This document shows, piece after piece, positions 36,055 through 46,487 of a stretch of 56,145 bases of DNA. Both the position numbers and the translations under genes were made by a program. Where the stretch lies: positions 1-56,145 of the forward strand of contig CALEDJ010000014.1 in assembly GCA_937951485.1 (NCBI GenBank). The letters are read 5' to 3'. Source of the DNA: an uncultured bacterium. GTDB lineage: Bacteria > Hydrogenedentota > Hydrogenedentia > Hydrogenedentales > CAILVY01. The notes below the pieces were generated by a model that saw only the letters and a program-made list of their open reading frames with translations, did no database searches and had not been told where the DNA came from. Each line of letters starts with the position of its first letter. Within the stretch, counting starts at the first letter, position 1.

Positions 36055-39000
36055 CTATGCGGTTTCCTCTTCGATTTCCTCTTGGGCTTCTTCACCCACG
36101 GTACCGATTTCCAGTTCGTGCGAGTAATCCTCGAGCGCAGCGTCCTTAATCCTCGGCTGCGAGTCCTGATAATGCGGGCTGCCGGTGCCGGCAGGGATCA
36201 GGTGGCCGATGATCACGTTTTCCTTCAGTCCGCGCAGGTAATCCCGCTTGCCGCTGAGCGCGGCTTCCGTGAGTACGCGCGTGGTCTGCTGGAACGACGC
36301 AGCGGCGACGAAACTTTCCGTGCTCAAGGCGGCCTTGGTGATGCCCTGCAGCACGGGTTCGGCCTCGGCCGGGCGTCCGCCGCGTCGCAATGTTTGCTCG
36401 TTGATTTCCGCGAAGCGAATCTTGTCCACTTCTTCGTGGGCGAGGAAAGGCGTGTCGCCGGGATCGTCCTTGATGCGGACCTTGCGCAGCATCTGTCGGA
36501 TGATAATCTCAATGTGCTTGTCGTTGGTGTGGACGCCCTGCAGGCGGTACACTTGCTGCACTTCGTCGAGCAGGTAGCGCCGCAGGTGCTCTTCGCCTTG
36601 AACCTCGAGGATGTCGTGCGGAATGATGGGGCCGTCGGTCAGGCGCTGCCCGGCGTAAACGCGATCGCCGGTCTGGACGTTGAGATGCTTGCCGGGCGGA
36701 ATCGTGTATTCGCGCTCCTTGCCGACGCTCGGCACCACCTTCACCTTGCGCATGCCCTTCGAAGCGCCGCCGATCTCCACAAAGCCGTCAATGTGGCTGA
36801 TGATGGCGGGGGACTTGGGCTGGCGCGCCTCGAACAACTCGGCCACGCGCGGCAGGCCGCCGGTGATGTCTTTGGTCTTGCTGAACTGTCGGGGCGTTTT
36901 GGCCAACAGGTCGCCTGCGCGCACCTTGTCGCCGTTGTGCACCACCACGTGCGTTTGCGGAGGAATGGTGGCGAAGGCAAGCACTTCGTCGTTCTTGCCG
37001 CGGATGGTAATCTGGGGATGCAGGTCCTGTTTGTGTTCAGTGACGACGCGCTCTTCAAGCCCCGTATCCGGATTGATGTCAATGCGGACGGTGATACCCT
37101 CAATCATGCCCTCCAGCCGGACGGTGCCGGACTGTTCCGCCATGATCGAGACGTTATAGGGGTCCCATTGATAAATGATCTGTCCCTTTTTCAGTTTCTG
37201 TCCGTCTTCGCAGTGCAGAATACAGCCGGGGGGCACGGCAAATCGGTGAATCTCCTTGCCGTCAGGGCTGAGAATGCCGATCTCGCCGCCTCGGTTAACC
37301 GCCACTTTGACACCATCGCGGTTGACTGCCGTGCGCACGTTGCGGAATTCGACTGTGCCGGTGTCCACCATGCGAATATCCGTACTTTCCACCTGGCGGC
37401 TTGCCGCGCCGCCGATATGGAAGGTGCGCATGGTCAACTGCGTGCCGGGTTCGCCGATGGACTGCGCGGCGATGATGCCGACGGCTTCGCCCAGTTCCAC
37501 CAGTTTACCGGTGGCCAGATTGCGTCCGTAACATTTGGCGCACACCCCGCGTTTCGACTGGCAGGTCAAGACGGATCGAATGCGCACGCCCGGCAGTCCG
37601 ACTTCGACGATGCGTTGCGCCTTTTCGGCGTCAATTTCCTCATTGGCTTCGACAATCGGCTCGTCCTGCCCGGGGAGAACAATGTCTTCCAGGGCATAAC
37701 GCCCAATGATGCGCTCTTCCAGAGGGGTAATGACATCGCTGCCGTCCATCAACGGTTCCACCCACACGCCGTTCAGCGTGCCGCAGTCCAGTTCCTCGAT
37801 GGTGACGTCCTGCGCCACGTCCACCAGGCGCCGGGTGAGATAGCCCGCATCGGCGGTTTTGAGGGCGGTGTCCGCCAGCCCCTTGCGCGCGCCATGGGAG
37901 GAAATAAAGTATTCGACCACCGTCAGGCCTTCGCGGAAATTCGAGGTGATCGGCGATTCGATGATGTCGCCCGACGGCTTGGCCATCAGACCGCGCATGG
38001 CGGCAAGTTGGCGAATCTGAGACTTGCTGCCGCGCGCCTTTGACTGATACATCAGGTAGATGCCGCTGAATCCCTGGTCGTTTTCCTCCATGCGCCGCAG
38101 CATCGCCGCCGAGACCGCTTCGGTCGTCGTAGTCCACTCGTCAATGATCTTATTGTAACGCTCGCCTTCGGTGATCAACCCGTTCTGATACATTTCATCT
38201 ATGCGTTCGACCTCTGCGCGGGCCTTTTCAATCAGTTCTTCTTTTTCCGGGGGGATGACCATGTCGCCGATGGCGATAGACAGCCCGGACAAGGTGGCGT
38301 ACTTGAAACCGGTTTGCTTGAGTGCGTCCAGCAGTTCAATGGTCTTTTTGTGGCCGTGGCGCGTGTAGCACTTGGCGATGACTTCGCCGATGGTGCTTTG
38401 ATCATGCTGGCGGTTCACGTCGTGCAAGGTGATTTCCGGCGGCAACGCGTCGCAAAGCAGGACTCGCCCGACGGTGGTGTCAACGATTTCGCCGTCGTAA
38501 TGCAGTTTGATCGCGGCGTGAATGTCCACCCGTTTGCTGTGGTAGGCGAGCAAAACTTCGGGAATGCCTGCAAAAACCCTGCCGGGTTGGAGAATCTCAC
38601 CGTTGGGGCCTTCCCATTCCTTTTTCCATTCTCCCTTTGCGCCTTCGCGGACTTTGCTCATCCATGCGATACCGAGCACGATATCCTGACTCGGCGTGAC
38701 AATGGGCATGCCGTCCGAGGGCGAAAAGATGTTGGAAGAGGCCATCATGAGCAGATGCGCCTCAAGTTGTGCGGCGGGCATCAGCGGCACATGCACGGCC
38801 ATCTGGTCGCCGTCAAAGTCGGCATTGAATGCGCGGCAGACCAGCGGGTGAATGCGGATGGCCTTGCCTTCGATGAGCACCGGCTGGAAGGCCTGAATGC
38901 CCAGGCGGTGCAACGTCGGCGCGCGGTTGAGCAGGACCGGATGATCCTTGATGACATCCTCGACGATGTCCCACACTTCGTCGCGGCCCTGGGCGATGAT

Positions 39001-40182
39001 ACGCTTGGCGGCTTTGATTGTGGAGGCGATGCCGCGTTCCTTGAGTTGGTTGATGATGAACGGCTCAAAAAGTTCCAGAGCCATGCGCTTGGGAAGGCCG
39101 CACTGGTGCAGTTTGAGTTCGGGGCCGACCACGATCACCGAGCGGCCCGAATAGTCCACGCGCTTGCCCAGCAGGTTCTGGCGGAAACGGCCCTGCTTGC
39201 CCTTGAGCATGTCGCTGAGGGACTTGAGCGGGCGGTTCCCCGCGCCGAGCACGGTGCGGCCGTGTCGGCCGTTGTCGAACAGGGCGTCCACCGCTTCCTG
39301 AAGCATGCGCTTTTCATTGCGCAGAATGACTTCGGGCGCGCGCAGTTCTATCAGGCGCTTCAGGCGGTTGTTGCGGTTGATGACGCGCCGGTAGAGATCG
39401 TTCAAATCGCTGGTGGCGTAGCGGCCGCCTTCCAGCGGCACCAGCGGGCGCAAATCGGGCGGGATCACCGGAATGACGTTCAGCACCATCCATGCCGGGT
39501 TGTTGCCGGATTTCCGAAGCGATTCCACCACTTTCAGCCGCTTGATGGCTTTAGCGCGGACTTGGGCGGAGTTGGTGGCCGCGAACTGGGCGTGCAGTTC
39601 GGCGCTCAGGGCGTCGAGGTCCAGTTCCTCCAACAGCATCTGCACCGCTTCCGCGCCCATTTTCGCCACAAAACGGTCTTTGAACTCCTCGCGCGCGTCC
39701 TGGTATTCGTCCTCGGTGAGCGTCTGCATCTTTTCCAGGCTGGTATCGCCGGGATCAATGACGATGTAATGTTCAAAGTAGATAATCCGTTCCAAGACGC
39801 GGATGGACAGATCGAGCAGGTTGCCGATGCAACTGGGCGTGGTCTTGAAGAACCAGATGTGGGTGACGGGCACGGCCAGTTTGATGCAGCCCATGCGCTC
39901 GCGCCGCACCCGCGACTCGGTGATTTCTACGCCGCAACGGTCGCAGGTGATCCCGCGATGCTTGACTTTCTTGTATTTGCCGCAGCCGCATTCCCAGTCT
40001 TTGACCGGGCCGAAGATGCGTTCGCAGAACAGGCCGTCTTTCTCCGGCTTGAAGGTGCGATAGTTGATGGTTTCGGGTTTTTTCACCTCGCCCCGCGACC
40101 ACTTGAGTATCTCTTCGGGTGATGCCAGCCGGATGGCGATGGCGTCGAATCGTTCCCCTGTCGTGGCAATATATTTGGCCAA
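36055..40182 (-). CDS. rpoC: DNA-directed RNA polymerase subunit beta'
   Basis: The product is 1375 residues, full length. The first zinc site is CGCGKYK...ITCDRCG near residue 65-90; the catalytic magnesium loop is NADFDGDQM; the second zinc site is [13 protein letters not shown]. The trigger-loop region ([12 protein letters not shown]) and C-terminal [15 protein letters not shown] are conserved. It starts 3 nt after the rpoB stop and forms one operon with it. Confidence 0.99.
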   Translation of the reverse strand: MAKYIATTGERFDAIAIRLASPEEILKWSRGEVKKPETINYRTFKPEKDGLFCERIFGPVKDWECGCGKYKKVKHRGITCDRCGVEITESRVRRERMGCIKLAVPVTHIWFFKTTPSCIGNLLDLSIRVLERIIYFEHYIVIDPGDTSLEKMQTLTEDEYQDAREEFKDRFVAKMGAEAVQMLLEELDLDALSAELHAQFAATNSAQVRAKAIKRLKVVESLRKSGNNPAWMVLNVIPVIPPDLRPLVPLEGGRYATSDLNDLYRRVINRNNRLKRLIELRAPEVILRNEKRMLQEAVDALFDNGRHGRTVLGAGNRPLKSLSDMLKGKQGRFRQNLLGKRVDYSGRSVIVVGPELKLHQCGLPKRMALELFEPFIINQLKERGIASTIKAAKRIIAQGRDEVWDIVEDVIKDHPVLLNRAPTLHRLGIQAFQPVLIEGKAIRIHPLVCRAFNADFDGDQMAVHVPLMPAAQLEAHLLMMASSNIFSPSDGMPIVTPSQDIVLGIAWMSKVREGAKGEWKKEWEGPNGEILQPGRVFAGIPEVLLAYHSKRVDIHAAIKLHYDGEIVDTTVGRVLLCDALPPEITLHDVNRQHDQSTIGEVIAKCYTRHGHKKTIELLDALKQTGFKYATLSGLSIAIGDMVIPPEKEELIEKARAEVERIDEMYQNGLITEGERYNKIIDEWTTTTEAVSAAMLRRMEENDQGFSGIYLMYQSKARGSKSQIRQLAAMRGLMAKPSGDIIESPITSNFREGLTVVEYFISSHGARKGLADTALKTADAGYLTRRLVDVAQDVTIEELDCGTLNGVWVEPLMDGSDVITPLEERIIGRYALEDIVLPGQDEPIVEANEEIDAEKAQRIVEVGLPGVRIRSVLTCQSKRGVCAKCYGRNLATGKLVELGEAVGIIAAQSIGEPGTQLTMRTFHIGGAASRQVESTDIRMVDTGTVEFRNVRTAVNRDGVKVAVNRGGEIGILSPDGKEIHRFAVPPGCILHCEDGQKLKKGQIIYQWDPYNVSIMAEQSGTVRLEGMIEGITVRIDINPDTGLEERVVTEHKQDLHPQITIRGKNDEVLAFATIPPQTHVVVHNGDKVRAGDLLAKTPRQFSKTKDITGGLPRVAELFEARQPKSPAIISHIDGFVEIGGASKGMRKVKVVPSVGKEREYTIPPGKHLNVQTGDRVYAGQRLTDGPIIPHDILEVQGEEHLRRYLLDEVQQVYRLQGVHTNDKHIEIIIRQMLRKVRIKDDPGDTPFLAHEEVDKIRFAEINEQTLRRGGRPAEAEPVLQGITKAALSTESFVAAASFQQTTRVLTEAALSGKRDYLRGLKENVIIGHLIPAGTGSPHYQDSQPRIKDAALEDYSHELEIGTVGEEAQEEIEEETA

Positions 40183-40185
40183 GGT

Positions 40186-43100
40186 TCAGTCCTCCACCTG
40201 TTCTTCTTCTGTTTCTGCGGCGCCTTCGACCCGGATGAGTTTCATAACATCCAGGCACAGGCTTTGCATCTCATGCACGAGCACGTTGAACGATTCCGGC
40301 GTGCCGGGTTCCACATCGCGCTCGCCTTTGACAATAGCCTCATAGGCTTTTGTACGGCCTTGAATATCGTCTGACTTGATGGTCAGGAGTTCCTGCAGGG
40401 TGTATGCGGCCCCATAGGCCTGCAGCGCCCACACCTCCATTTCTCCAAAGCGCTGCCCGCCGAACTGCGCTTTGCCACCCAGCGGCTGCTGAGTCACGAG
40501 TGAATATGGCCCGATGGCGCGGGCGTGGATTTTGTCGTCCACCAAGTGGTTGAGTTTCATCATGTAAATCTGCCCGACACAGGTTTCCTGGTGGAATTCC
40601 TCGCCGGTGCGACCGTCGCGCAGGCGGATTTTGCCGCTGGTCGGCAATCCCGCCTTCTTCATGAACTCCGCCACGCTCTCCTCGGTTGCGCCGTTGAAGA
40701 CGGGGGAGGCCACGCGCATCCCGAGTGCTTTCACCGCCCAGCCCAGAGTGGTTTCGAGAATCTGGCCGACGTTCATACGCGAGGGGACGCCCAGCGGATT
40801 CAGGATGATCTGCACCGGTGTTCCATCCGGCAGGAAAGGCATGTCCTCCTCAGGCACAATCCGCGCCACCACCCCTTTGTTGCCGTGGCGTCCGGCCACT
40901 TTGTCGCCCACGGACAGCCGCCGTTTCGTCGCCACAAAAACCTTGACGAGCTTGATCACGCCGGGCGGCAGTTCGTCTCCTTTGCGGAGGCGTTCGATCT
41001 GGCTGTCGCGGAAGGCGATTAATTTGGCCTCTTCCATCGCGGCCATGTTCACCAGACGGGTGAGTTTCTGTTGGATCTTCTTGTCTTCGAGGCGCAGGCG
41101 GGCCAACACGCTGTAATCGGATTTCTCCAGGTGGGCGACGCGCAGTTTTTTGCCCTTTTCCAGCACCAGTTCTTCTGTCTTGTGATCGTACACATCGTCG
41201 AGAATCTTCATGCCGATCACGTCATCCTTGACGAGACTCATGAAAGTGCTCCGGATTTCCGCGATGCGCTCGTCGTAATGGCGTTTGATTTTTGTCACTT
41301 CAGCGGCGAGCGACTTCTTGGTCTGCGAATCCACCGCCTTGTCGCGCCGGCTGCATACTTTCACGTCCACGACGACGCCGTTCGCCCCGGGCGGCAGGGT
41401 GAGCGATGCGTCGCGCACGTCCTCCGCTTTTTCGCCGAAGATGGCGCGCAGCAGTTTCTCCTCCGGTGCGAGTTCTGTCTCGCCCTTCGGCGTCACCTTG
41501 CCCACGAGAATGTCGCCGGGGCCGACTTTGGACCCGATGCGGACGATGCCGTCTTCGTCCAGGTTGCGCAGGGCGTCCTCGCTGACGTTGGGAATGTCGC
41601 GGGTGACTTCCTCCGGACCGAGTTTGGTGTCGCGCGCCTCCATTTCAAAGACTTGGATGTGGATGGAGGTAAACACGTCTTCTTTGACCACTTCTTCGCT
41701 GAAAATGATGGCGTCTTCGAAGTTGTAGCCTTCCCAGGGGAGAAACGCCACCAGCACATTGCGGCCGAGGGCGAGTTCGCCGTTGTCCGTGGCCGGCCCG
41801 TCGGCGATGATGTCGCCCGCTTCCACCTTGTCGCCTTTGACCACAATCGGCCGCTGGTTGATGCAGGTGTTTTGATTCGAGCGGGTGAACTTCTTGAGGA
41901 TGTATTCGTCCTCCTCGGTGCGGAAAGGGTTCTCGTGCTTGGTTTTCTTGGAACGGATGCGGATGACTTCGCTGTCCGCGTATTCCACCACGCCCTCGCG
42001 TTCGGCGCGCACCACCGTGCCGGAATTGCGCGCCGTCACTCCCTCCAGACCGGTGCCCACCAGTGGCGCTTCGGTCCTGAGCAGGGGCACGGCCTGCCGT
42101 TGCATGTTCGATCCCATCAGGGCGCGGTTCGCGTCGTCATGTTCCAGGAAGGGGATGAGCGCCGCAGCGACGCTCACCAACTGCTTTGTGGAGACGTCCA
42201 TGTAGTCCACGGCATCGGGAGAAATCTGCGGGAAATCGCCCCGGTGCCGGCACAGGACAGTGCGCCGCTCAAAGCGGTTTCGCTTGTCCAACGGTTCGTT
42301 GGCCTGCGCGACGACGTAGTTGTCCTCGTCGTAGGCGGAAAGCATTTCCACCCGATCGGTGACACGTCCATTTTCCACCTTGCGGTAGGGGGTTTCCAGA
42401 AAGCCGTATTCGTTGATGCGGGCGTAAGTGGACAGCGAGGCCATCAGGCCGATGTTCGGTCCTTCGGGCGTCTCGATGGGGCAGATGCGGCCGTAGTGCG
42501 TGGGGTGCACGTCGCGCACTTCGAAGCCCGCCCGTTCACGGCTGAGGCCGCCCGGCCCCAGGGCGCTCAGGCGGCGCTTGTGCGTCAGTTCCGCCAGCGG
42601 ATTGATCTGGTCCATGAAATGCGACAACTGGCTGCGTCCAAAGAAATCCTTGATCACCGCGCTGACCGGCTTGGGATTCACCAGGTTCTGCGGGGAAAGT
42701 TGTTCTTCCTCCTGGAAATTCATGCGCTCGCGTACGGTGCGTTCCATGCGCACCAGACCGATGCGCACCTGGTTTGCCAGCAGTTCGCCCACCGCGCGCA
42801 CGCGCCGGTTGCCGAGATGGTCAATGTCGTCCAACACGCCTTCGCCCAGGCGGAGCCGCACCAGGTACTGCAATGTCGCCACGACGTCTTCCTTGGTGAG
42901 CGTCCGGACGCTCTGCGGCACCTGGATGCCCAGTTTCCGGTTGATCTTGTAGCGGCCTACCGCCGCAAAATCATAGCGGCTGGGGTCAAAAAAGAGCCGG
43001 TTGAAGAAGGTGCGGCAGGTGGCTTCGGTGGCTGGGTCGCCCGGGCGCACCCGCGCGTAAATCTCGCGGAAGGCATCGTCCTGCGTCTGGGTCTTGTCTT

Positions 43101-44031
43101 GCGACAGCGACATGACGATGGTGGCGTCACGCGCAATCTGTTCCGCGTTCAGGATTTTTATCTCCTGCACGGGCGAATGCATGATGCGTTCGAGGGTTTG
43201 CATCGTCAACTCGGTTGTTGCGTCCGCCAGAATCTCTCCGGTTTCCGGGTCAATCACGTCCGCCGCGAGCCACGCGCCTTCGATCTCTTCCGGGTCCTTC
43301 GGCGTTCCGTTTACCTTGACCTTGGTCCGCCCGAAGGTGACCGTATCAAATGCGTAGAACAGGGACAGGATTTCCTCCGGCTCCGTGTAACCGAACGCTT
43401 TCAGAAACGCCGTGGCAAGCAGTTTGGATCGGCGGTCTATGGTCAGCCACAGATAGTCGTTGACGTCGTACTCAAATTCCAGCCATGCGCCCCGGTAGGG
43501 GATGATCCGGGCGGAAAGCAGCGGCTTGCCGTTCTGGTGAATCTTGCGCTCGAACGACACGCCCGGCGACTTGTGCAACTGACTGACAATCACGCGCTCC
43601 GCGCCATTGATGATGAAGGTGCCCGTCGGCGTCATCACCGGCAACTCGCCCAGGAAAACCTCCTGCTCCAGCATCATTTTTTCGCGCAGTTCATTGCCCG
43701 AACCCGTTTCCTCCAGGCGCACCAGCCGCAACAACGCCTTCAGCGACGCGGCATAGGTCATGCCGCGCTCCTGGCATTCCTGGATGGTGTACTTCGGGGG
43801 GGCGAAGGAATAGTGGACGAATTCCAGCCGCGTCAGCCCGTTAGGCGCGACGATCGGAAAGACCTCCAGAAAAACCTCCTGAAGACCTTTCGGCTCACGT
43901 TCGTCCGGGGGGGTGTCCCACTGCAGAAAATCCGCGTAGGACTTCGTTTGGATTTCGATCAGATCGGGCAGTTCCGCGATTTCAGGCATGACGCCAAGAG
44001 AAATGCGGTCGAGACGTGGGGCTACAGCCAT
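40186..44031 (-). CDS. rpoB: DNA-directed RNA polymerase subunit beta
   Basis: The product is 1281 residues; GGAGTC precedes ATG 44031. The rifampicin-pocket region [14 protein letters not shown]...[13 protein letters not shown] is clear, as are [16 protein letters not shown] and the C-terminal [19 protein letters not shown]. Residue 471 (E. coli 513) is His rather than Gln, and E. coli Asn518 is Ile. The gene opens the rpoBC operon; no ribosomal-protein genes (rplJL) precede it. Confidence 0.99.
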   Translation of the reverse strand: MAVAPRLDRISLGVMPEIAELPDLIEIQTKSYADFLQWDTPPDEREPKGLQEVFLEVFPIVAPNGLTRLEFVHYSFAPPKYTIQECQERGMTYAASLKALLRLVRLEETGSGNELREKMMLEQEVFLGELPVMTPTGTFIINGAERVIVSQLHKSPGVSFERKIHQNGKPLLSARIIPYRGAWLEFEYDVNDYLWLTIDRRSKLLATAFLKAFGYTEPEEILSLFYAFDTVTFGRTKVKVNGTPKDPEEIEGAWLAADVIDPETGEILADATTELTMQTLERIMHSPVQEIKILNAEQIARDATIVMSLSQDKTQTQDDAFREIYARVRPGDPATEATCRTFFNRLFFDPSRYDFAAVGRYKINRKLGIQVPQSVRTLTKEDVVATLQYLVRLRLGEGVLDDIDHLGNRRVRAVGELLANQVRIGLVRMERTVRERMNFQEEEQLSPQNLVNPKPVSAVIKDFFGRSQLSHFMDQINPLAELTHKRRLSALGPGGLSRERAGFEVRDVHPTHYGRICPIETPEGPNIGLMASLSTYARINEYGFLETPYRKVENGRVTDRVEMLSAYDEDNYVVAQANEPLDKRNRFERRTVLCRHRGDFPQISPDAVDYMDVSTKQLVSVAAALIPFLEHDDANRALMGSNMQRQAVPLLRTEAPLVGTGLEGVTARNSGTVVRAEREGVVEYADSEVIRIRSKKTKHENPFRTEEDEYILKKFTRSNQNTCINQRPIVVKGDKVEAGDIIADGPATDNGELALGRNVLVAFLPWEGYNFEDAIIFSEEVVKEDVFTSIHIQVFEMEARDTKLGPEEVTRDIPNVSEDALRNLDEDGIVRIGSKVGPGDILVGKVTPKGETELAPEEKLLRAIFGEKAEDVRDASLTLPPGANGVVVDVKVCSRRDKAVDSQTKKSLAAEVTKIKRHYDERIAEIRSTFMSLVKDDVIGMKILDDVYDHKTEELVLEKGKKLRVAHLEKSDYSVLARLRLEDKKIQQKLTRLVNMAAMEEAKLIAFRDSQIERLRKGDELPPGVIKLVKVFVATKRRLSVGDKVAGRHGNKGVVARIVPEEDMPFLPDGTPVQIILNPLGVPSRMNVGQILETTLGWAVKALGMRVASPVFNGATEESVAEFMKKAGLPTSGKIRLRDGRTGEEFHQETCVGQIYMMKLNHLVDDKIHARAIGPYSLVTQQPLGGKAQFGGQRFGEMEVWALQAYGAAYTLQELLTIKSDDIQGRTKAYEAIVKGERDVEPGTPESFNVLVHEMQSLCLDVMKLIRVEGAAETEEEQVED

Positions 44032-44155
44032 GCGGAGACTCCTTTGGCCATTGCTGAAGAAAAGGTAAAGGCGGTGTTCACAAATGACGTACGCACGTTT
44101 GCGTTACACACCTCGCTCCAAAGACAGATCTCCCCCTACGGGGAAACAATCAGGG

Positions 44156-44184
44156 ATTATAACAAAGCATTCGCCCCCTGTCAA
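44156..44184 (-). promoter_or_regulatory. Perfect-consensus sigma-70 promoter of rpoBC
   Basis: On the minus strand TTGACA (44179-44184), a 17-bp spacer and TATAAT (44156-44161). The leader to rpoB is about 115 nt. Confidence 0.9.
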
Positions 44185-44223
44185 ATTGCGGGCGTGCCTA
44201 GTAAATCTTTTTCTAACAGGTGA

Positions 44224-44321
44224 GTTGTTCATGCTTCAGCATGCTGGCGAGTGTGAACAACAGGGCGGCGCGGGACAGCCGGCACACTAAAGTGGGAACA
44301 ACACACCGGCACACTAAAGTG
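44224..44321. repeat. Inverted and direct repeats, probable mobile-element remnant
   Basis: GTTGTTCA (44224-44231) faces TGAACAAC (44254-44261). CCGGCACACTAAAGTG occurs at 44279-44294 and again at 44306-44321 (27-bp period), each followed by a GAACA stretch; CACACT-AA-AGTGTG in the second copy is itself a short hairpin. Such arms resemble termini of IS21/IS481-like elements. No transposase gene is present. Confidence 0.5.
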
Positions 44322-44395
44322 TGAACACCTGAAGGCGACGACCCCGTTGACAGGCGCGTGGGGGGCGTCTGGTAACTGCGATACGATCCGGCAAT

Positions 44396-44527
44396 ATCCC
44401 TGCCACAGGCGCCGCAGGGCCAAGTCATGGACCGACGGTGCTGGCTGGCATCCGCATCCCTGCCACAGCCCGTGGATGGCCGGAAATAGTACCTTCGCGT
44501 ATCGTTGCTCAGGAAATCCCTGCCACA
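44396..44527. repeat. Three copies of ATCCCTGCCACA at exact 60-bp spacing
   Basis: Identical 12-mers at 44396-44407, 44456-44467 and 44516-44527, separated by two unrelated 48-bp stretches. On the minus strand each unit begins TGTGGCAGGGAT. They lie 165-295 bp upstream of the sigma-54-like promoter at 44689. Confidence 0.85.
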
Positions 44528-44688
44528 AATGTTAGGATAGTCATAAAAAATGATTCAACTTTGAATAACATTTAACGGGTGCGCAATGTTTACCGGGGAT
44601 CATATTTCGGTTGGTGGTAATCCGTAACGCATTTATTGACAAGGAGATATGTGACAAGAAAGGCAGAAGCGATCTTCCCAACCGCTTG

Positions 44689-44704
44689 CGGCACATAATT
44701 TGCA
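44689..44704 (+). promoter_or_regulatory. Sigma-54-type (-24/-12) promoter
   Basis: CGGCACATAATTTGCA: the invariant GG (44690-44691) and GC (44702-44703) are exactly 10 bp apart, with GGCAC and TTGCA as in the consensus TGGCACG-N4-TTGCA. Transcription would start near 44715, about 48 nt before the sugar-transferase/TagA fusion gene. Confidence 0.65.
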
Positions 44705-44762
44705 CGCATATTGACCAAGAACTAGAGAGGTGCGCCTTAGCCGGCTTCACGGGGAGTAAGCA

Positions 44763-46202
44763 ATGTCTTCAACCGAAGTCCGAAGCACACCACTGGCGGC
44801 TTTGGGAGAGGCGACTGTGTCGGTGGATGCGTTTGTGTGCAAGCGGGTGCCCAAGCGTGTGATGCAGCGTCTCGAGGTGGATGACAGAGTTCCCGCGACG
44901 GGCAATGGCGTGTTGCTTTATCCGCATATTAAGCGGATGCTTGATATCGCGCTGGCTGTAGTGGCGTTGGCATTCTTGTCGCCGTTGCTGGTGATGGCGT
45001 GGTTCTGGTTCAGCGTGAAGAACGGCGGGCGGATTCTGGATCGCAAGGCGCGGGCAGGGCTGCATTGTCGTCCTTTTGACGAGTATTCTTTCGCCACGGA
45101 TCAGCGGTTGCTGCGGCGATTGCCGGTGCTTTTCAACATTTTGAAAGGGGACATGTCGTTCATCGGCCCGCGGGCGGCATGTCCTGGGGAAATGTGCGTC
45201 GAATGCCGGAGCATGCCCGTGGCACACAAGCGCAGCGCGGTCCGGCCCGGTCTGATCTGTGACTGGTGGATTCGCCGTCACATCAGCCTCGATTATGTGC
45301 GGGAAATTGTTTTGGATGTGGCCTATGTGGAAAGCACATCGTTCCGCAAGGACGCCGGTATCGTGTTGCGGGCATTGCCGGGCATGATCACCACGCTGTT
45401 TTGGGGCGATGAACCGGTGGAATATCCCCCCCGTGTTGAAATACTCAATGTACGCATTGACAATCTTACAATGCAGGGGGCCGTCGCGGGCGTGGTGGGA
45501 TTGCTGGACGGACGGAAGCCCCGACAGGTGTGCTTCGTCAATCCCCATTACATCAATGAGGCCTTCCGCGTGCCCGCGTACAAGCGGGTGCTGGATGAGG
45601 CGGAACTGGTGTTCGCCGACGGCTTCGGCACCCGGATCGCCGGCAAGATTCTCCGCCGCCCGATTCGCCAGAATCTCTGTGGCACGGATCTGTTTCCAAG
45701 ACTGTGTGCCGCTCTGGATGAGGGCGCCCGGAGCATCTATTTGCTCGGAGCCGCGCCCGGCGCGGCGGAATTGGTGGCGGACTGGATCCGTGAACGGTAT
45801 CCGGGCGTGGTGATCAAGGGCTGTCATCACGGCTTTTTCTCCGTCGCGGAGGAAATGGCGGTTGTTGAGGAGATTGCCCGGTCGGGCGCGGATATTCTCA
45901 TTGCCGCCATGGGCGTGCCCAGGCAGGAACTGTGGCTGCACCGTCATCTCGAACAGTTAAACGTTAAAGTTGCCATTGGCTTCGGCGGCTTGTTTGATTA
46001 TTTTGCGGGTCGTGTGCCCCGCGCGCCGCAATGGGTGCGTGAAATCGGCATGGAATGGGTATATCGCCTGATTCAGGAACCGCGGCGGATGTGGCGCCGT
46101 TATCTCATTGGGAACGGTTTGTTTCTTGGACGGGTGTTGCACCAACGACTTTTTCCCCGGGAGTGGACGGTTCGCCCGGTGGAGAACCGGATAGGGGAGT
46201 GA
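44763..46202 (+). CDS. Fusion of degenerate polyprenyl-phosphate sugar transferase and WecG/TagA/CpsF glycosyltransferase
   Basis: The product is 479 residues; GGGGAG lies 7 nt before ATG 44763. Residues about 55-215 follow the bacterial sugar-transferase (WcaJ/PglC) fold: KRMLDIALAVVALAFLSP membrane helix and LFNILKGDMSFIGPRA. The catalytic S-L-D-E-L-P-Q segment is reduced to RLLRRLPVLFN, so the Asp-Glu dyad is missing. Residues about 225-470 are a complete TagA-type domain: FVNPHYINEAFR, FADGFGT (Asp286) and the hallmark GVPRQELW (386-389 PRQE). It would add a sugar to a lipid-linked intermediate at the inner membrane during exopolysaccharide assembly, with the N-terminal part acting as anchor or dock. 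Single gene behind a sigma-54-type promoter. Confidence 0.9.
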   Translation: MSSTEVRSTPLAALGEATVSVDAFVCKRVPKRVMQRLEVDDRVPATGNGVLLYPHIKRMLDIALAVVALAFLSPLLVMAWFWFSVKNGGRILDRKARAGLHCRPFDEYSFATDQRLLRRLPVLFNILKGDMSFIGPRAACPGEMCVECRSMPVAHKRSAVRPGLICDWWIRRHISLDYVREIVLDVAYVESTSFRKDAGIVLRALPGMITTLFWGDEPVEYPPRVEILNVRIDNLTMQGAVAGVVGLLDGRKPRQVCFVNPHYINEAFRVPAYKRVLDEAELVFADGFGTRIAGKILRRPIRQNLCGTDLFPRLCAALDEGARSIYLLGAAPGAAELVADWIRERYPGVVIKGCHHGFFSVAEEMAVVEEIARSGADILIAAMGVPRQELWLHRHLEQLNVKVAIGFGGLFDYFAGRVPRAPQWVREIGMEWVYRLIQEPRRMWRRYLIGNGLFLGRVLHQRLFPREWTVRPVENRIGE

Positions 46203-46487
46203 GGGACGGCAATGGTGGGGGCTTCGCGCTGTTGTCGCTGTTGATGGGTTGACCTGCCGGCAATTGTTATTCAATTTTGACATACTTTTGTTTCGGGATG
46301 GCAACATTGTTTTCAGGAAGGTATGTCGCCTGATCGCAGTAACCACTTCATTTGATTGGACTTTTATGGAATAACGGAGTGCAAGGTGACCTGGCATGTT
46401 CCTTGCGCTTGCAAACAGGCGCAAATCAGCGTTCAGGCAAACGGCCCGGGCGGATATGATGATGGGAATGATGACAAGAAACGGCGG
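46203..46487. other. Gene-free interval holding a second sigma-54-like site
   Basis: No credible frame. It contains TTGACA at about 46285 without a matching -10 and the -24/-12 element at 46392. It is the 3' side of both the fusion gene and the GGDEF-like gene. Confidence 0.5.
46392..46407 (+). promoter_or_regulatory. Second sigma-54-type promoter candidate
   Basis: TGGCATGTTCCTTGCG: GG (46393-46394) and GC (46405-46406) 10 bp apart; only two positions differ from consensus. The next plus-strand gene starts 850 bp further on, so a transcript would run antisense to the GGDEF-like gene or be a small RNA; alternatively it gives the TPR-exosortase operon a long leader. Confidence 0.4.

Noticed and set aside
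41071-44223. 1050-codon plus-strand frame opposite rpoB (and similar frames opposite rpoC and hppA)
   Set aside because: rpoB, rpoC and hppA are unmistakable on the other strand; the opposite frames have no family similarity.
44396-44527. CRISPR array
   Set aside because: The repeated unit is only 12 nt, there are three copies, the intervals are 48 nt and no cas genes are present.
44229-44528. Small minus-strand gene encoding L-W-Q-G repeats every 20 residues
   Set aside because: The repeat in protein follows trivially from the 60-bp DNA period; the rest of the frame is unlike a protein and no ribosome binding site is seen.
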